A DNA stretch of 64,000 nt from Tetrastigma voinierianum. Lineage: Eukaryota; Streptophyta; Magnoliopsida; Vitales; Vitaceae. The position numbers and the translations under genes are program-made. The DNA is taken from the NCBI GenBank assembly GCA_016808115.1, contig JAEQBH010000657.1, positions 1,860,001-1,924,000 on the forward strand, in the 5' to 3' direction. Under the pieces are notes generated by a model that saw only the letters and a program-made list of their open reading frames with translations, was not told the origin of the DNA and did no database searches. This document shows, piece by piece, positions 10,790-22,078 of this stretch (positions are counted from its first letter, which is position 1; every line of letters starts with the position of its first letter).

Positions 10790-12080
10790 TGAGCACTGGG
10801 AGATTCATGAGGATGTGAGCTCTGATCAGCCAGATAGGGTGAGACAGGATGTAATCAAAGCTAACTCTTCCCATGTTCATTGAGAAGTGTAAGTAGCAAC
10901 ATGGTTTGATTCACTGCTAGTGGGATCAGTGAACACTTGGGAAGAACTAGTGGGGCATACATAGTGAATTTTTTCCCTCCGGCTTTCTTCTTGGGAGAAG
11001 AGAGAAATAATTGTCATCAGCTGAGGGAAGATGAGAGTCTCTATGTTGCATGGGAGAGATTCAAAAGATTCTTTGAAAAAGATGTCTTAGCCATGGAATA
11101 GTCGACCACTCATATGGATATTTTTTTATCATGCTATAGTTATGCCTCCAAAGTATAAGCCGAAGTGCATCATTGTGGAGCTTTTAAAGAAGAAGTGCGA
11201 GGAGGCGAGGAATGATTGAAGACCTTGCAAATGCAACTCTGAGGCTCCATCACGAAGCAGGGACCTTGGAGTAGGTTGAAGAATGGTCTTGTTGGGCTTG
11301 ATAGAATGATGAACATAGAGAAGCTAAGGCTGGATGCGAGTGTTGATCAGAAACTAGGAATGAGTGAAAGAAGAATGCACCTTTGCACATGAAGTTGGGC
11401 GGTAGAAAGAAGTAGAATAAGTGGAGGAACTAGTTGGAGAAGAGCCACTAGCGGTTGGGGGCAGAGAGTATATGAGACCAAACATGAGATCTAGTCCGCT
11501 TCCAAGCTCCAACCTTAACTTGCCAACACACTATACACCAGCACTAAGGAACCCTGAGAAAACTTTTCATATGGTGGAGAGTACAATGAGGTATAAAGAC
11601 ACAGGCCGAAGATGCAGTGACTTATGCTCAGCCTAGGTTCCGAGAACAACGTGAGGACAATAGGAGGTATCGGGGCGGAAAGGACTGATCCTTTAAAGAT
11701 CAGATGCTTCATTTCATGCCAAAAAACATAAGGATTTTGAATTTGCATGAAAAGAAATTTTCCGACCTTGATAACTTCCAAGCAAACACAGTTGTGTTTC
11801 AGACAAACACTAATGCCTCTTTGAAGAATCTAGAGATACGTATGCAGGGCAACTGCCCAAGCTATGTGAAGAGCCTAAGGATTCATTTCCAAGTGACACT
11901 AGAAAGAATCCATGATCAGATGGCATTAATGCTAAGAAGCACAGAGAGCTAAAGAAAGGAGAGGTGAAAAAGAGAGAAATTACAGGAGAAACATGTGAAT
12001 AGGAGAGGAACTTGAGCAGCAATGTTTTAGAACTAATGAAAAAGAAAGCAACAAAATGCAAATGTGCCTAATCACTGTGT
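10790..12080 (+). pseudogene. gag: gag, central and C-terminal part (A1)
   Basis: This is the continuation of A1 gag after the solo LTR. Recognisable pieces in order are a retrotransposon gag core (10930-11180, with GISEHLG, VNFFPPAFFLG and EDESLYVAWERFKRFFEK), a linker with DRMMNIEKLRLDA (about 11310) and the C-terminal segment (11704-11952, with TNASLKNLEIRM and DQMALMLRSTES). Many stops and frame changes break it. No zinc knuckle is clear. Similarity to A2 gag (25585-26400) supports the call. Confidence 0.8.
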
Positions 12081-12089
12081 GGAAAGAAG

Positions 12090-12760
12090 GAAGAGGTTAA
12101 AGCATAATCCTCCAATTCCATTCCTCAAGACTAGAAAGCAGCTAGAGGGAGGCTTCTCAAATTCTAAACATGTTTAAGAAGATAGAGATTAACACTTTCT
12201 CGTGAGGCATTAACTCGTATGCCTGTATGCAAAATTCATGAAAGATATATTGAGCAAAAGAGAAAGATACTAAGGAAGGATAGTGAGCCTAACAAAGAAC
12301 CTACAAGGTGCTGATCTTAAGACCTAACAGAGAAAAGGCAGATCCGTGCCGCCTACCACCTTGCAAGATCGGGGGATGCCGACATGGGAAAAGATTGTGT
12401 TATTTTTCCCGAGCTCAGCATCAACTTGATGCCTCTGTCTATTGCTCAAAGATTAAGCTTGGGGGAGCTCGCTCCCACAACCATTACCCTGCAGATGGCA
12501 GACAAAACATTCGCTCATCTTGAGGGCATCCTTGAAGATGTGTTGATCAAAGTGGGGAAATTTGTCTTTCCAGTGGACTTTGTGGTAATTAATATGGAGG
12601 AAGAAACACAAGTCCCACTACTGTAAGGGAGACCGTTCTTAGCAACAGGGGTAGCACTGATTGATGTGAAAAAAGGGGAACTAACTCTCAGGGTTGGAGA
12701 TGAAGCAGTGCACTTCAATTTCAATCACGGTTTGAAACAACCGTAACCTCAAGAGGCTGA
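12090..12760 (+). pseudogene. pol: Athila-type protease remnant (A1)
   Basis: The protease region of an Athila-like element is best read at 12384-12626 (SINLMPLSIAQRLSLGELAP, GILEDVLIKVGKFVFPVDFV). It continues past a stop into GRPFLATGVALIDVKKGELT. The segment just before SINLMP reads IFPEL, so the catalytic aspartate context is gone. The preceding 12090-12380 holds decayed gag-pro linker similar to 35860-36130 in copy A3. It is non-functional. Confidence 0.85.
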
Positions 12761-12959
12761 CAGAAATTGTAGAAACAAAAATTCATGTCACTAACTGCCA
12801 TTGCTTGTAATTTTCAAAATTCAATGGACGAGAATGAGATGAATTTCCAATATCTTGAGCATTTAAGTTGAAATTTAACCCAATTTTAACTTAAAAGATT
12901 CGCATTCAAGAGATTTGGAGAAATCATGTAAAAGGACCAAAACAGCGATGAAGAAAAAG

Positions 12960-14050
12960 TTGCAAAAGAAAAAAAAAGCTCTGAGTGTTTGATACTTAAG
13001 GAATTACCTAAACATTTGAAGTATGCCTTTTTGCAACCAGAAAAAGGAAAACCAGTTATCATTTCAACTAGATTAACTAGGCTGGAAAAGCAAAAACTGT
13101 TGGAGACTCTCAGAAAATATAAAGAAGCAATAGCTTGGTTTATAGAAGATTTGAAAGGAATCAACCCCTTAATCTGTATGCACAAGATCCTATTGAGGAG
13201 AAGAACTCAGAGAATGATCAGAGAAATGGATCCAAAGAATGAAAGAAGTAAATTAAAAGAAGTACTGAAATGGCTAAATGCAAGCTTTATATATGCAATC
13301 TCAGACAATCCTTAGGTGAGCCTAGTACATGTGGTTCCAAAGAAGGGATGATTCACTATGATCAGAAATGAGAAGAATGAATTGATTCCTACAAGAACTG
13401 TGATGGAGAGATAAGATCAATGAAACTTAACACTACTACCAGCACCATTATCCTCATCTTTCATCGACCAGAGGCCGGACAAAGCAAAGAAGACACTCCC
13501 ATCGTTGATGGATATTCCGGTTATAACTGGGACAATATCTGTGAGGATTAGAGAAATCAACATTTACATGTCCTTATGGCACCTTTGCTTTCAGAAGGAT
13601 GCCATTTAGATTATGTAATGCTTCCCACACCTTTCAAAGATGGAGAAACTATATTTTCTCATCAGTGGAAGAAAGAGAAATATTCATGGATGACTTCTCA
13701 AAGATCGATCAGCTTGAAGATTGTTTGAAAAACTTAGAAACAATACTTCAGAGGTGCCAAGACAAAAACTCAGCTTGAATTGGGAAAATGCCATTTCATG
13801 GTAATCGGCTGTATGCTTGAGGCAAAGATTTTCAGAGATCAAGTAGATAGCCAAGATTTTGTCATAAAACTCTCGTGTCACCTACAACAATAAAAGTGGA
13901 TATATTTCAGATTACGTCGATTTTATAGAAGATTCATCAAAGATTTTTCAAAATCTCCAAACCATTGTGATCACTGGAAAGATGCAAAATTTGATTTCAA
14001 GAATCATGTGGGATTCAAGATTGAGAATGAATCCGATTAGTATCATCTCC
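12960..14050 (+). pseudogene. pol: Reverse transcriptase (A1, many frameshifts)
   Basis: This is an Athila-type RT. The N-terminal part is open at 12989-13315 (LKELPKHLKYAFL, EAIAWFIEDLKGINPLICMH, VLKWLNASFIYAISD). The middle (13320-13560) is readable only across frames. The active-site region near 13680 reads EIFMDDFSK, so the paired aspartates are still present. It is followed by NLETILQRCQ. The C-terminal thumb is decayed to about 14050. At least five breaks are visible, and the gene lies between protease and RNase H in normal order. Confidence 0.82.
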
Positions 14051-14470
14051 CATTATGTTGACACCGCATCGAAATAAATGAGTTTGAAATGGCGTGATAG
14101 CGATTATGCAATGGAGCCGCGTATTGGGACGTAGAACCGAAAAGATATTCAAGGCCATATACTGGTGCCAAAGAAACATTCAATGAGGCACAAGAGAACT
14201 ACTCCAAATCAACAGAAGTGAGATGCCGGGCAATGGTATTTGCTTGTCACCAGGACAACAGCCTTATAATAAATTCACTACAAATACATATTGACTATGT
14301 CAGAGAATTAAATATCTAATGAAAGAAAGATAAGTCAAGACTGTATCGATGGTGCTAGCCAAGAAAGAGTTCGATTCGAGATCAAGGATAAAAAGGGTAG
14401 TGAAAATGTGATAGTAGATCACTTGTCTAGATCGGAGAGAATTGCTGGAACAGAAAAGGGAACGGAGATA
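14050..14470 (+). pseudogene. pol: RNase H (A1, decayed)
   Basis: Only scattered RNase H wording remains: RTEKIFKAIYW at about 14130, a block around 14190-14290, and near 14385-14440 FEIKDKKGSENVIVDHLSR, the usual end of the domain before the integrase. Stops and frame changes are frequent. Confidence 0.72.
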
Positions 14471-15790
14471 GCATAAATTTTTCCCGATGAGCAGCTATTT
14501 ATGTTTTCAATACAAACACCTCCGTAAGGCCGATATTGTGAATTACTTAGTCACAGGAGTCATGCCATTTGAATTCGCATCAACAGAGGAGGAAATTGAG
14601 AACTGATTGCAGAATGTATATATGGGATGACCCACTACTGTATAGAAGAGGAGCAGATATGATCATAAGAAGATGTGTCTCAGAAATAGAACAAGGTGGT
14701 ATTATGGAGAAATGTCATGCATTACAAAATGGAGGATACTTTGTAGGAGACAAGACAACCTAAAAAATTCTCCAATTAGGATTTTATTGGCCTACTCTAT
14801 TCAAAGACTGTTTTGAATGGGTAAAACATTGTGATCTTGTCAGAGAATGGGAAACTTAAGCAGAAGAAATGAAATGCCTCTATAAGGAATTCTGTGGTGC
14901 GTATTTTTAATGTATGGGCATAGACTTATAGATCTTCAACACTTGGCAATATGTACATCCTCCTAGTTAGAATTATGTATCCAAATGGGTGAAGTAATAG
15001 CTGTTCCAGAAACAACGATGCCATCACAAAGGGTTAGGTTTATACAAAGAAACATTTTCGAAAGGCATTTGGAGCAACCAGAACAATCATCGATGAGGGA
15101 AGCTATTTTCAGCAAATAAAGTTTTAAACTATAAAACATATATAATCAAACATTAATGGGATTACGAATATCCTCAATCAAATGGACAAGCTAAAATTTC
15201 AATAAGAGATCAAGAAAATCTAGAGAAACAGCAATGCAAGGTGAGATCTGTCTATAAACTGACTATAATCTGGCCCATAAACTCAACAAGACTTATTGAA
15301 TGTCCCCATACAGAATTGTATATAGAAAACCTTGTCATCTCCCCTTAGAACTGGAATACAAAGCTATATGGGCCATTAAGAAATTGAATTGTGACTTTCA
15401 AGCAAAGAAAGGAAAAGACTACCCAAATGAATGAACAGAAGAGATAGAACAGTTATGACAGCTGTCAGACCTACAAAGAGTAGCACTGTATGGCATGATC
15501 AAGATCTTAAGGAGGATTCAAGGTAGAGAACAAGTTCTTATACAACTCTGAAGCAAAAGTTATTTCTAGCAAAACCAAGCCACATGGAAGGTCCATACAC
15601 AAAGAGTAGTAAGTACACCCTTTGGAGTAGTAACATTGAAGGCTGAATCTGGAGGTGAATTCAAAGTAAATTGTCAGAGACTAAAGGATTATTTTGGAGG
15701 CAGCATGAAGGAGGTGGAAACATAATTGGAAAAGGGAGAAGAAAACTATTGAAATTGAAGACACTCTACAAATAGGTTCAGCTATGACAT
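14470..15790 (+). pseudogene. pol: Integrase (A1, decayed)
   Basis: The zinc-binding N-terminal part is open at 14569-14763 (MYIWDDPLLYRRGADMIIRR, IMEKCHALQNGGYF). It is followed by LGFYWPTLFKDCFEWVKHCD at 14773-14835. Core remnants occur near 14960-15240, including YPQSNGQAKISIRDQENLEK. The C-terminal part with STPFGVVTLKAESGGEFKVN at 15610-15675 ends the polyprotein. Stops and small deletions occur throughout. It matches Athila-type integrase order. Confidence 0.85.
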
Positions 15791-16384
15791 GAACTGAAGC
15801 TTGGGAGGCAACCCAAACAGACTCTTTATTTTTGTTAACTTTGATTGATGTAGTTTAGATTTTGTTTGGTTAGAAGTTTTATTAGAAAAATTGATTATTT
15901 TCTAAAATGTTTTTGATTTTGGACAGGAAAGATGACCGAATCAGGTAGTTATGGCATATCCCAACTGAATAAATTCATGACAGATATTTATCCCTACTTA
16001 TTTGTATAATATGTTGAGAGGTTTGGTATATTATGAGGCATCACGTGATTAACTCTCGGCGCCGAGCATCTGAATGTTCGATTGAGTATTGATAAAGATT
16101 AATAATCATTGAGTTCAATCAAACTACAGAATACGCACCATTTATAACGAACGGTGGGTAATTAACACCAGTGGTGAACTGATATACCGAAATCAAAACG
16201 ACCGCGATATCTGAAATCAACTCGCGACGTCATTTATATTGATTATCGATTTCGCGCTGCACAAACCTTTGAAGGCGCGACAGAATACGAATATACACGC
16301 AAACGATGCATTTTTATAACTCAAACAGTATACTTATATCGACACAAAGAAGAAAGGCGTCACAATCTCAATCATCGACACAAG
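15791..16384 (+). other. Spacer after A1 pol
   Basis: No gene is seen. The tract starts with a short AAGCTTGGGAGGCAACCCAA segment (15796-15815), a phrase common after pol in Athila/Tat elements. It then becomes AT-rich and leads into the TCGCGA word block. Confidence 0.5.
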
Positions 16385-16660
16385 AATGTCGCGACATTTT
16401 TCTCAATGTCACGACAATATTTCTCTTGCCGCGACAGGATTGTAACCTGTAGATCCTTAAAGTTTGTCGTGACATGAATGTTTTGATAATAAAGGCTGGG
16501 TGCAAATTTTAATTTGAAGAGTTGCAAGATAAATTCCACAATTAAGCCTAAAGGTTATTGCTGTGACCTAGCCATTAATTGTCGCGACGAACGAAGAGAA
16601 ACATTCGTTTATTAAATCATTAACTGAAGAGTGTTTCAAAACTGAAAGGCCACCTCCTTC
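16385..16660 (+). promoter_or_regulatory. Internal TCGCGA word block upstream of ORF3 (A1)
   Basis: The block contains AATGTCGCGACATT (perfect 14-bp palindrome, 16385-16398), then TGTCACGACA, TGCCGCGACA, TGTCGTGACA and TTGTCGCGACGA (about 16582). At 16600-16620, TTTATTAAATCATT stands where copy A2 has TTTATAAATAGAAA. Order and spacing match the block at 28752-29033. It resembles a U3-like promoter inside the element that serves ORF3. Function is inferred. Confidence 0.6.
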
Positions 16661-16741
16661 CAATTGCTTCACATCATTCATACTCTCACCAAATTTCTTC
16701 ATCTCTTCATAACTTCGACATCTCAAAACCCTAGAATTCAA

Positions 16742-16759
16742 AGACCCTAAACCCTAACG
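16742..16759 (+). promoter_or_regulatory. Telobox-like leader motif
   Basis: CCCTAAACCCTAAC lies in the presumed 5' leader of ORF3. The A2 leader has CCCTAAAACCCC and CCTAACCCTA in the same place (about 29120-29155). Such motifs are frequent near plant transcription starts. Confidence 0.5.
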
Positions 16760-16779
16760 TAAGATCTCATCCATATGTA

Positions 16780-18132
16780 ACCCTAAACTCGGTTCCAAAT
16801 CTCAATGATGACGTATGGAATATAGCAGGTGAAGTGGAAGTTCATCCGGAACCTCGCATTAAACAACCCTGAAGTAGTAACTAGAAGGGCATGAAGAGGA
16901 ACAAAACTCAACCGTATGGGACTAAAGCAGAAAGAGTTTAACAAAGTAGAAATGAGTGCTGGAGAGCTGAACACTACAAAGTGTTTATTTTAGACCCAAA
17001 CCTACTTTCAGAGAAGAATCTCGAGTCACAAAGTGGTTTAGAAAGGGGTTTGGTAAATTCATCTCACCCTTTCCAGAGATAATCGAAAAAAGGGGTTGGA
17101 GTTTGTTCTGTACACATAAACCACTTGGGTTTGCTGTAGTAGTCAGGGAATTTTATGCTAAAATGGCAGATATGAAAGAAGATTCGGCAGAGTTAGAGGT
17201 AAAATGGGTTCCCATAGGCCATGAAAGGATCAATGAAGTTTTCAAAATCAAAGATCCTAAGAATGGATCTAAATACAAAAAACTGCTCAAGGAACCTAAC
17301 CATGAGAAGATCATGGATTTCCTGATAGCTGGAAAGGGGAAGTGGAGCTCTACAAAGAAAAATCTCCATGAATCAATCAACAAAGGCTCGCTAACAGAAG
17401 AAGCCAAGGTGTGGTTTTATTTCATAGCCTTTGTTATAATTCCAACAAAGCATTTGAGCACAATCAGGGACCGGGAAGCCATCATCTTGTATACATTATT
17501 GAAGGGATACAAATTTGATGTGGGGAAAATAATTGAAACATCTATCGTAGAGCTTCCCACAAGAACGTAAAGGACTAATCCTCATCCAAGAACTATCACC
17601 GCTCAGATCTTACCGGAGTGAAAGGGAAATGGGCAGAGGAAGAAATTTGTCCTAAGGTTTCTCCCCTTTCACTGATAGGGGTGATCAAAGGCCTAAAAAG
17701 CATAAATATGAAAGAAATGGAAATTGTGGAAGTGCCTGAGGAGCATGAAGAAGAAGAAGAGGAACAAGTAGGGATGGAACAAATCCCAGAAGAAAGCCAA
17801 CTGTCAATGGAGGAGAAATGCATAACAAAAGAAGTCTAGTTATTCCTTCTCCTTATAATGTAAGGGAAACTTTTTTTGAACCAGCAGAGTGTTCCAGGAG
17901 CAATCAAGGAAATGCAGAGATTATGGATATGCTGGTGTCAATGAAGAAAGAGATGGAGGAGAGAGAGAAAAGGTGGGAGCAGCAACAGAAGATCGGAGAG
18001 GAATTTCTAGAGGCTAATTTCAGAAGAAGAGAGCAACAATGGGAACAAATGCTGAAACAAAGAGATGGGGAATGGAAAGAGGAAATAGAAAGGAGAGAAA
18101 GAGCACTAATGCAGTTTTGGACTCAAAAGTAA
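16780..18132 (+). pseudogene. ORF3: extra Athila-family protein with plant-transposon-type domain and coiled coil (A1)
   Basis: This is a gene downstream of pol, where Athila/Tat elements carry an envelope-like or unknown ORF. The domain is open at 17103-17570 (AVVVREFYAKMADMKED, ERINEVFKIKDPKNGSKYKK, GSLTEEAKVWFYFIAFVIIP, AIILYTLLKGYKFDVGKIIE). It looks like the domain catalogued in Pfam as putative plant transposon protein (Transposase_32). After a frameshift, 17618-17839 adds an acidic stretch, and 17818-18132 adds a Glu/Arg-rich coiled coil (EMEEREKRWEQQQKIGEEFL). No signal peptide or membrane segment is seen. The start codon region is decayed compared with A2. The role is unknown. Confidence 0.7.
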
Positions 18133-20480
18133 CACCTTCTACACAATGAATAGCGAAAAGGGATGAAGATGTGCTGACCTTTTAGAAAAGAGAGGAGAAG
18201 ATGGAAGCCAGCATGCTGCAGAAGGCAGAAGGGTTCAAATATCTTTACAAAGAACAATTCAAGGAATTTGGAAAGATCATGGAGAAGAGAGACAAGGAGA
18301 TAGAGATGGATAATAACTATAGACAAAAATTGTGGAATGATAGTCTGGACTGCTAGAATGAAATTAGTGAACATACATAATGTGATGATTGAACTTGAAG
18401 GATTCAGAACAATCTAGCTCAGAAGATCAATCGTCACCCCGGTGGAGTGACACAAATGAGTACGTTCTTTTCAAAGGAGAAGAACCACTAGCAAAAGAAA
18501 AGCCATAAATCTCCATTCACAAGTTCCTTCCATCTTTAGCTACCTTTAACCTTGAACCTCCAAACCTGAAAACTTCCAAATCCTATAAAAGAAGAAGATA
18601 AACCCTTGCATTATGTTTTCTCTCCAAACTAAATCTCCATCTCCTCATACTCTTTGTATTAAAAGCCCATTCCTCTTAATAAAATAAACATTTATGCAAA
18701 AAATTTGTGTTCATTTATGTTTTTGTTTTTGATTGGTGTGTTTTAATTATTGTCTTTGCTTCATTGTTTGCCATTTGCTTGGTTGAATAAAGAAGAAACC
18801 AACTACCTGGATCAAATTGTTTATTTGCTACAACATGTTTGGGTGAAATGACTTGAGAACAATTGTGGTTGTGTTGTCTTATTATGAGCTGAATGCATGA
18901 TCAAAATGAACTTCTTTACTGGATATTAAATAACACAAAAGCAAAATTCAAATCCAAACAACCACTGATAGATACATTGTGGTAGGCTAATCCCCAATTG
19001 GAAAAGGAAGTTGCAGTTTAGCCAGAATGAAGTTGAATGATTAGATTTAGGAAGATGTACTCAATAGGAAGAACAAATAAGGCTTTTTGGACTTTTGTGT
19101 AAACAGTAAGGTCAGTAAAAATCTTGAAAAATAATGCACATGGTCAAAGTGAGTCCTTAAGAAATTGTGAAAAATTAGGGACATCTTCTGGATTCATTCA
19201 CAATCAATTAGTCCAATGTCCTAGAAATTGTTAGATTATTAGTCAAGACAAAATCCTAGGCAATACTACTAATGTATGATATAGGCCATCCTGGAAGATT
19301 GAGCCTTTCAAGCCTACCTCATAATATGCAATAATCATATTAATTTAGTTCCAGACTGAGCCAAATTGCCTAACTTCTTCATTTGAACCAAAGAATTAGA
19401 AACTCCTCAACCTTTCCTTTATTTTAATCCTTAATAAAGAGAGAACCCCTTTATTGCCTAGGTTTCTCGTGAAAAGAACTCAAAATGCATAAAAGGACAA
19501 GATTGGGGAATGTTATTTTGATTTTGAAGTGGAAAACAAGAAGAAGAATGGAAAAAGAAAAGAACAAACGAAGGAAAGGAAAGGAATGCAAAGAAGAAGC
19601 CAAGGAGTGTGGAATCTGTCAAATTAGAATAAGTTTGGTCTCAGGGCCTTCCTCTCTAAACAACAAGCCCCATAGGGGTGTTTCAACACCTAGTACCCTA
19701 ATGCCAACTGGTATGGGAGCTGCTAACCCAAAGTTCTCTAAGAATGGTAGAAAGCCTAGGAAGACAAAACATTGCACTATTCCTAAAAATCTTTGACAAG
19801 TGAAAAGAAAAGCAAAAATGGGCTTCTATCTAAAGGGACTTACTTGATAAGAATGATAGTGGCAAATAAGATTACCAAGATGAGAGTATGCAGTATGATA
19901 CATCAAGATAAAGTTTGGGGGAAAATTTTCTTTTCTGACATCAGTAAAAAAGAAAGGGATGAAGGATAGAGACAAAGATGCAAAAAAAAAAAGTGAAGAT
20001 TGGAATCTGGGTAATTTTTAGCCTAAAATCTCCAATTATTCATCCAATAACCCAAGCCAAACTTTACAAGCCTAAAAGACCTAATTGATCTTGAAGGTTG
20101 TATTTGCCTACAGTAGTGGAGACTAATATGAAAAACAAGCATATGGGACTGAGAATGATATACAGTAATTGTGTCAGACCCTAGAAGATTAGCTAATTTT
20201 TCCAAGGAGAAAGGGAAAGAAGACCATCACATACTCATAGATCAGGATGAATTGACTGAATTGTTTACATTTTAGAAATCATTAGTTTTGTTTTGTAATA
20301 GAATTCAAATTTTTTCCTAAAACTAAATTTGAAACCATGCTGCAATGAACTGGTTTCAATTCAAGAGGCTAATTAAAAAAGGATTGCAGTAGAAAGCAGA
20401 AAAATGTCCCTAAAAATAAAGCTCATTGTTTGAGGACAAACAAATTTTTTTTTCTTTGCTTAGGGACAAGCAAAACTTTA
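18133..20480 (+). other. 3' non-coding tract of A1 between ORF3 and LTR
   Basis: No gene is supported, and frames such as 19485-19796 are basic, low-complexity and not conserved. The stretch from about 18600 to 20480 is repeated with many substitutions at 30990-32846. It ends with a phrase of the GAGGACAAAC...GGGACAAGC type just before the polypurine tract, which is typical of Athila/Tat 3' ends. Confidence 0.75.
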
Positions 20481-20494
20481 AATTTGGGGGAATG
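20481..20494 (+). other. Polypurine tract (A1)
   Basis: AATTTGGGGGAATG immediately precedes the LTR start TGATGAG. This is the expected plus-strand primer of the element. Confidence 0.85.
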
Positions 20495-20667
20495 TGATGA
20501 GTCTTAAACTCATCTATATTTAATTCATTTTTCAGGCTTATTTTTAGTATATTCAGATATGTTTTAATGCCAAATTATAGATTATTCACAAACTTTGTGT
20601 TTCGCAGGTTTTAATTCAAAAATGAGAAAATTCAGCAAGAAAGAAGAGAAAAAGAGCAATTGCAGCA

Positions 20668-22000
20668 GTCTATGTCACGACAGAGTTCTGTGTGTCGCGA
20701 CAAACGTCCAAGCAATAGCTAAGGAAATATGTCACGACAATATTTCTTCTATTGCAACACAAAGGACTGGATATAGAAAAGGAGCTATGTCGCGACCAAA
20801 GACAACGTGTCGCGACAGAACATGGGAAGAATGTAACAAGTAAGTTGAGACAAGGAAAGATAATAAGCGCACAAGGCTCACTACCTAAACGTCAATATCG
20901 TGAAGAACCCGCCATGCATAATAGCTCATGTCGCAACACTAAAAACTTGAAGAGAGCAGAAGTTCTGTCGTGAAAAGAAATTAAAGCGCAACACGGGAAG
21001 AATACTACGACAGATCAGATTATGTTGTGACATAATGAAGAAAAGAAGGCAGAATCTATGTCGGGACAGAATCTTCTCCTATCATTACACTGATTATTCT
21101 AACTTGAGCCTGTTGGAGACATCAGATGAAGAAGCTGCGTCGTGATTACGCAATGAGTAACCGACACCGAAAAGACAAGGTTTTAGTCCTCGGCAGAGAA
21201 ACAAAGCTATGTAGCTAAGTATTTTGACTTAGTGAACTAACCTGGTTGCAACAAAAGAGTTCAATGTTGCGGCATACTTCAAGGCTGAAGACAGGTTTCG
21301 ATGTTGCGACAGGGATCTTAAGGTCGCGACAAAGAAATAAGCTTAACATAGATAAACAAGGCCGCGACAAACTTTTCCATGTCACGACAAAGATTCCAAC
21401 ACAAGGAAGAGAAGTCTTGTCACGACATAACAGAACTAGGTCGTGACACAAAGATGTGCTGAAGGCAAAAAGTTTTTTCGCAAAATAAAAAACTTGGTTA
21501 CGATGTAGTACCAACCATAACACTAATGGGATTGCGTCGCAACATCAAAATGAAGCCGCAAATAAGAAATCGTTAAGTGGAGATAAGACACTATCGCGAC
21601 ACGCACTTTCTCGGGTCATGACAGAATGGTTATACACAAGAAACATTATTGCAACAAGAACCAACAGAAATACTATCGCGACATAAAAACTAGGTCGCGA
21701 CACAAATTTGAAGAAGCTGCACATAAACAATGTCGCAACACAATTGTCAATGTCGCAACATAACTGTTCCAATAAACACGCATGAGAGTGTCGCGACATA
21801 GAATAGATAAAATGACAAACCTTGCAAGACAAAGTGTTAAAGAGCCAAAGAAAGATATGTTGCGACAGAGGAAACTTTGTCATGATAGAATAAATATGCT
21901 GAAGAAACAAATGCTATCGCGACAGACTAATGCATGCTACAACAGAGACCTGCAACAAAGAATTAAAACTCTATCGCAACAACACTTTTAGGTCGGGACC
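20668..22000. promoter_or_regulatory. TGTCGCGACA palindrome array in U3 (A1 3' LTR)
   Basis: About 30 words lie over 1.3 kb. Exact TGTCGCGACA copies occur at 20693-20702 and 20808-20817, and partial or CG-decayed versions continue to the GGTCGGGACC form at about 21990. The array stops about 70 bp before the TATA box. Confidence 0.78.
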
Positions 22001-22070
22001 GAGAATGCAATCCGGGGCTTAATTTGTGATTCACATGTAACTCGAATTTAGGGCCCAAACTTCTGGGCTC

Positions 22071-22078
22071 TATAAATA
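22071..22078 (+). promoter_or_regulatory. TATA box of A1 3' LTR
   Basis: TATAAATA followed by GAAAC, in the same context as the boxes at 6358 and 34311. Confidence 0.8.

Noticed and set aside
16742..16759. Telomere or interstitial telomeric repeat
   Set aside because: Only about two CCCTAAA units are present, in a leader position. Teloboxes of this size are common near plant transcription starts.
19485..19796. Basic 103-residue frame in A1 3' tract as a gene
   Set aside because: The homologous tract at 31850-32160 does not keep the frame, and composition is low-complexity.
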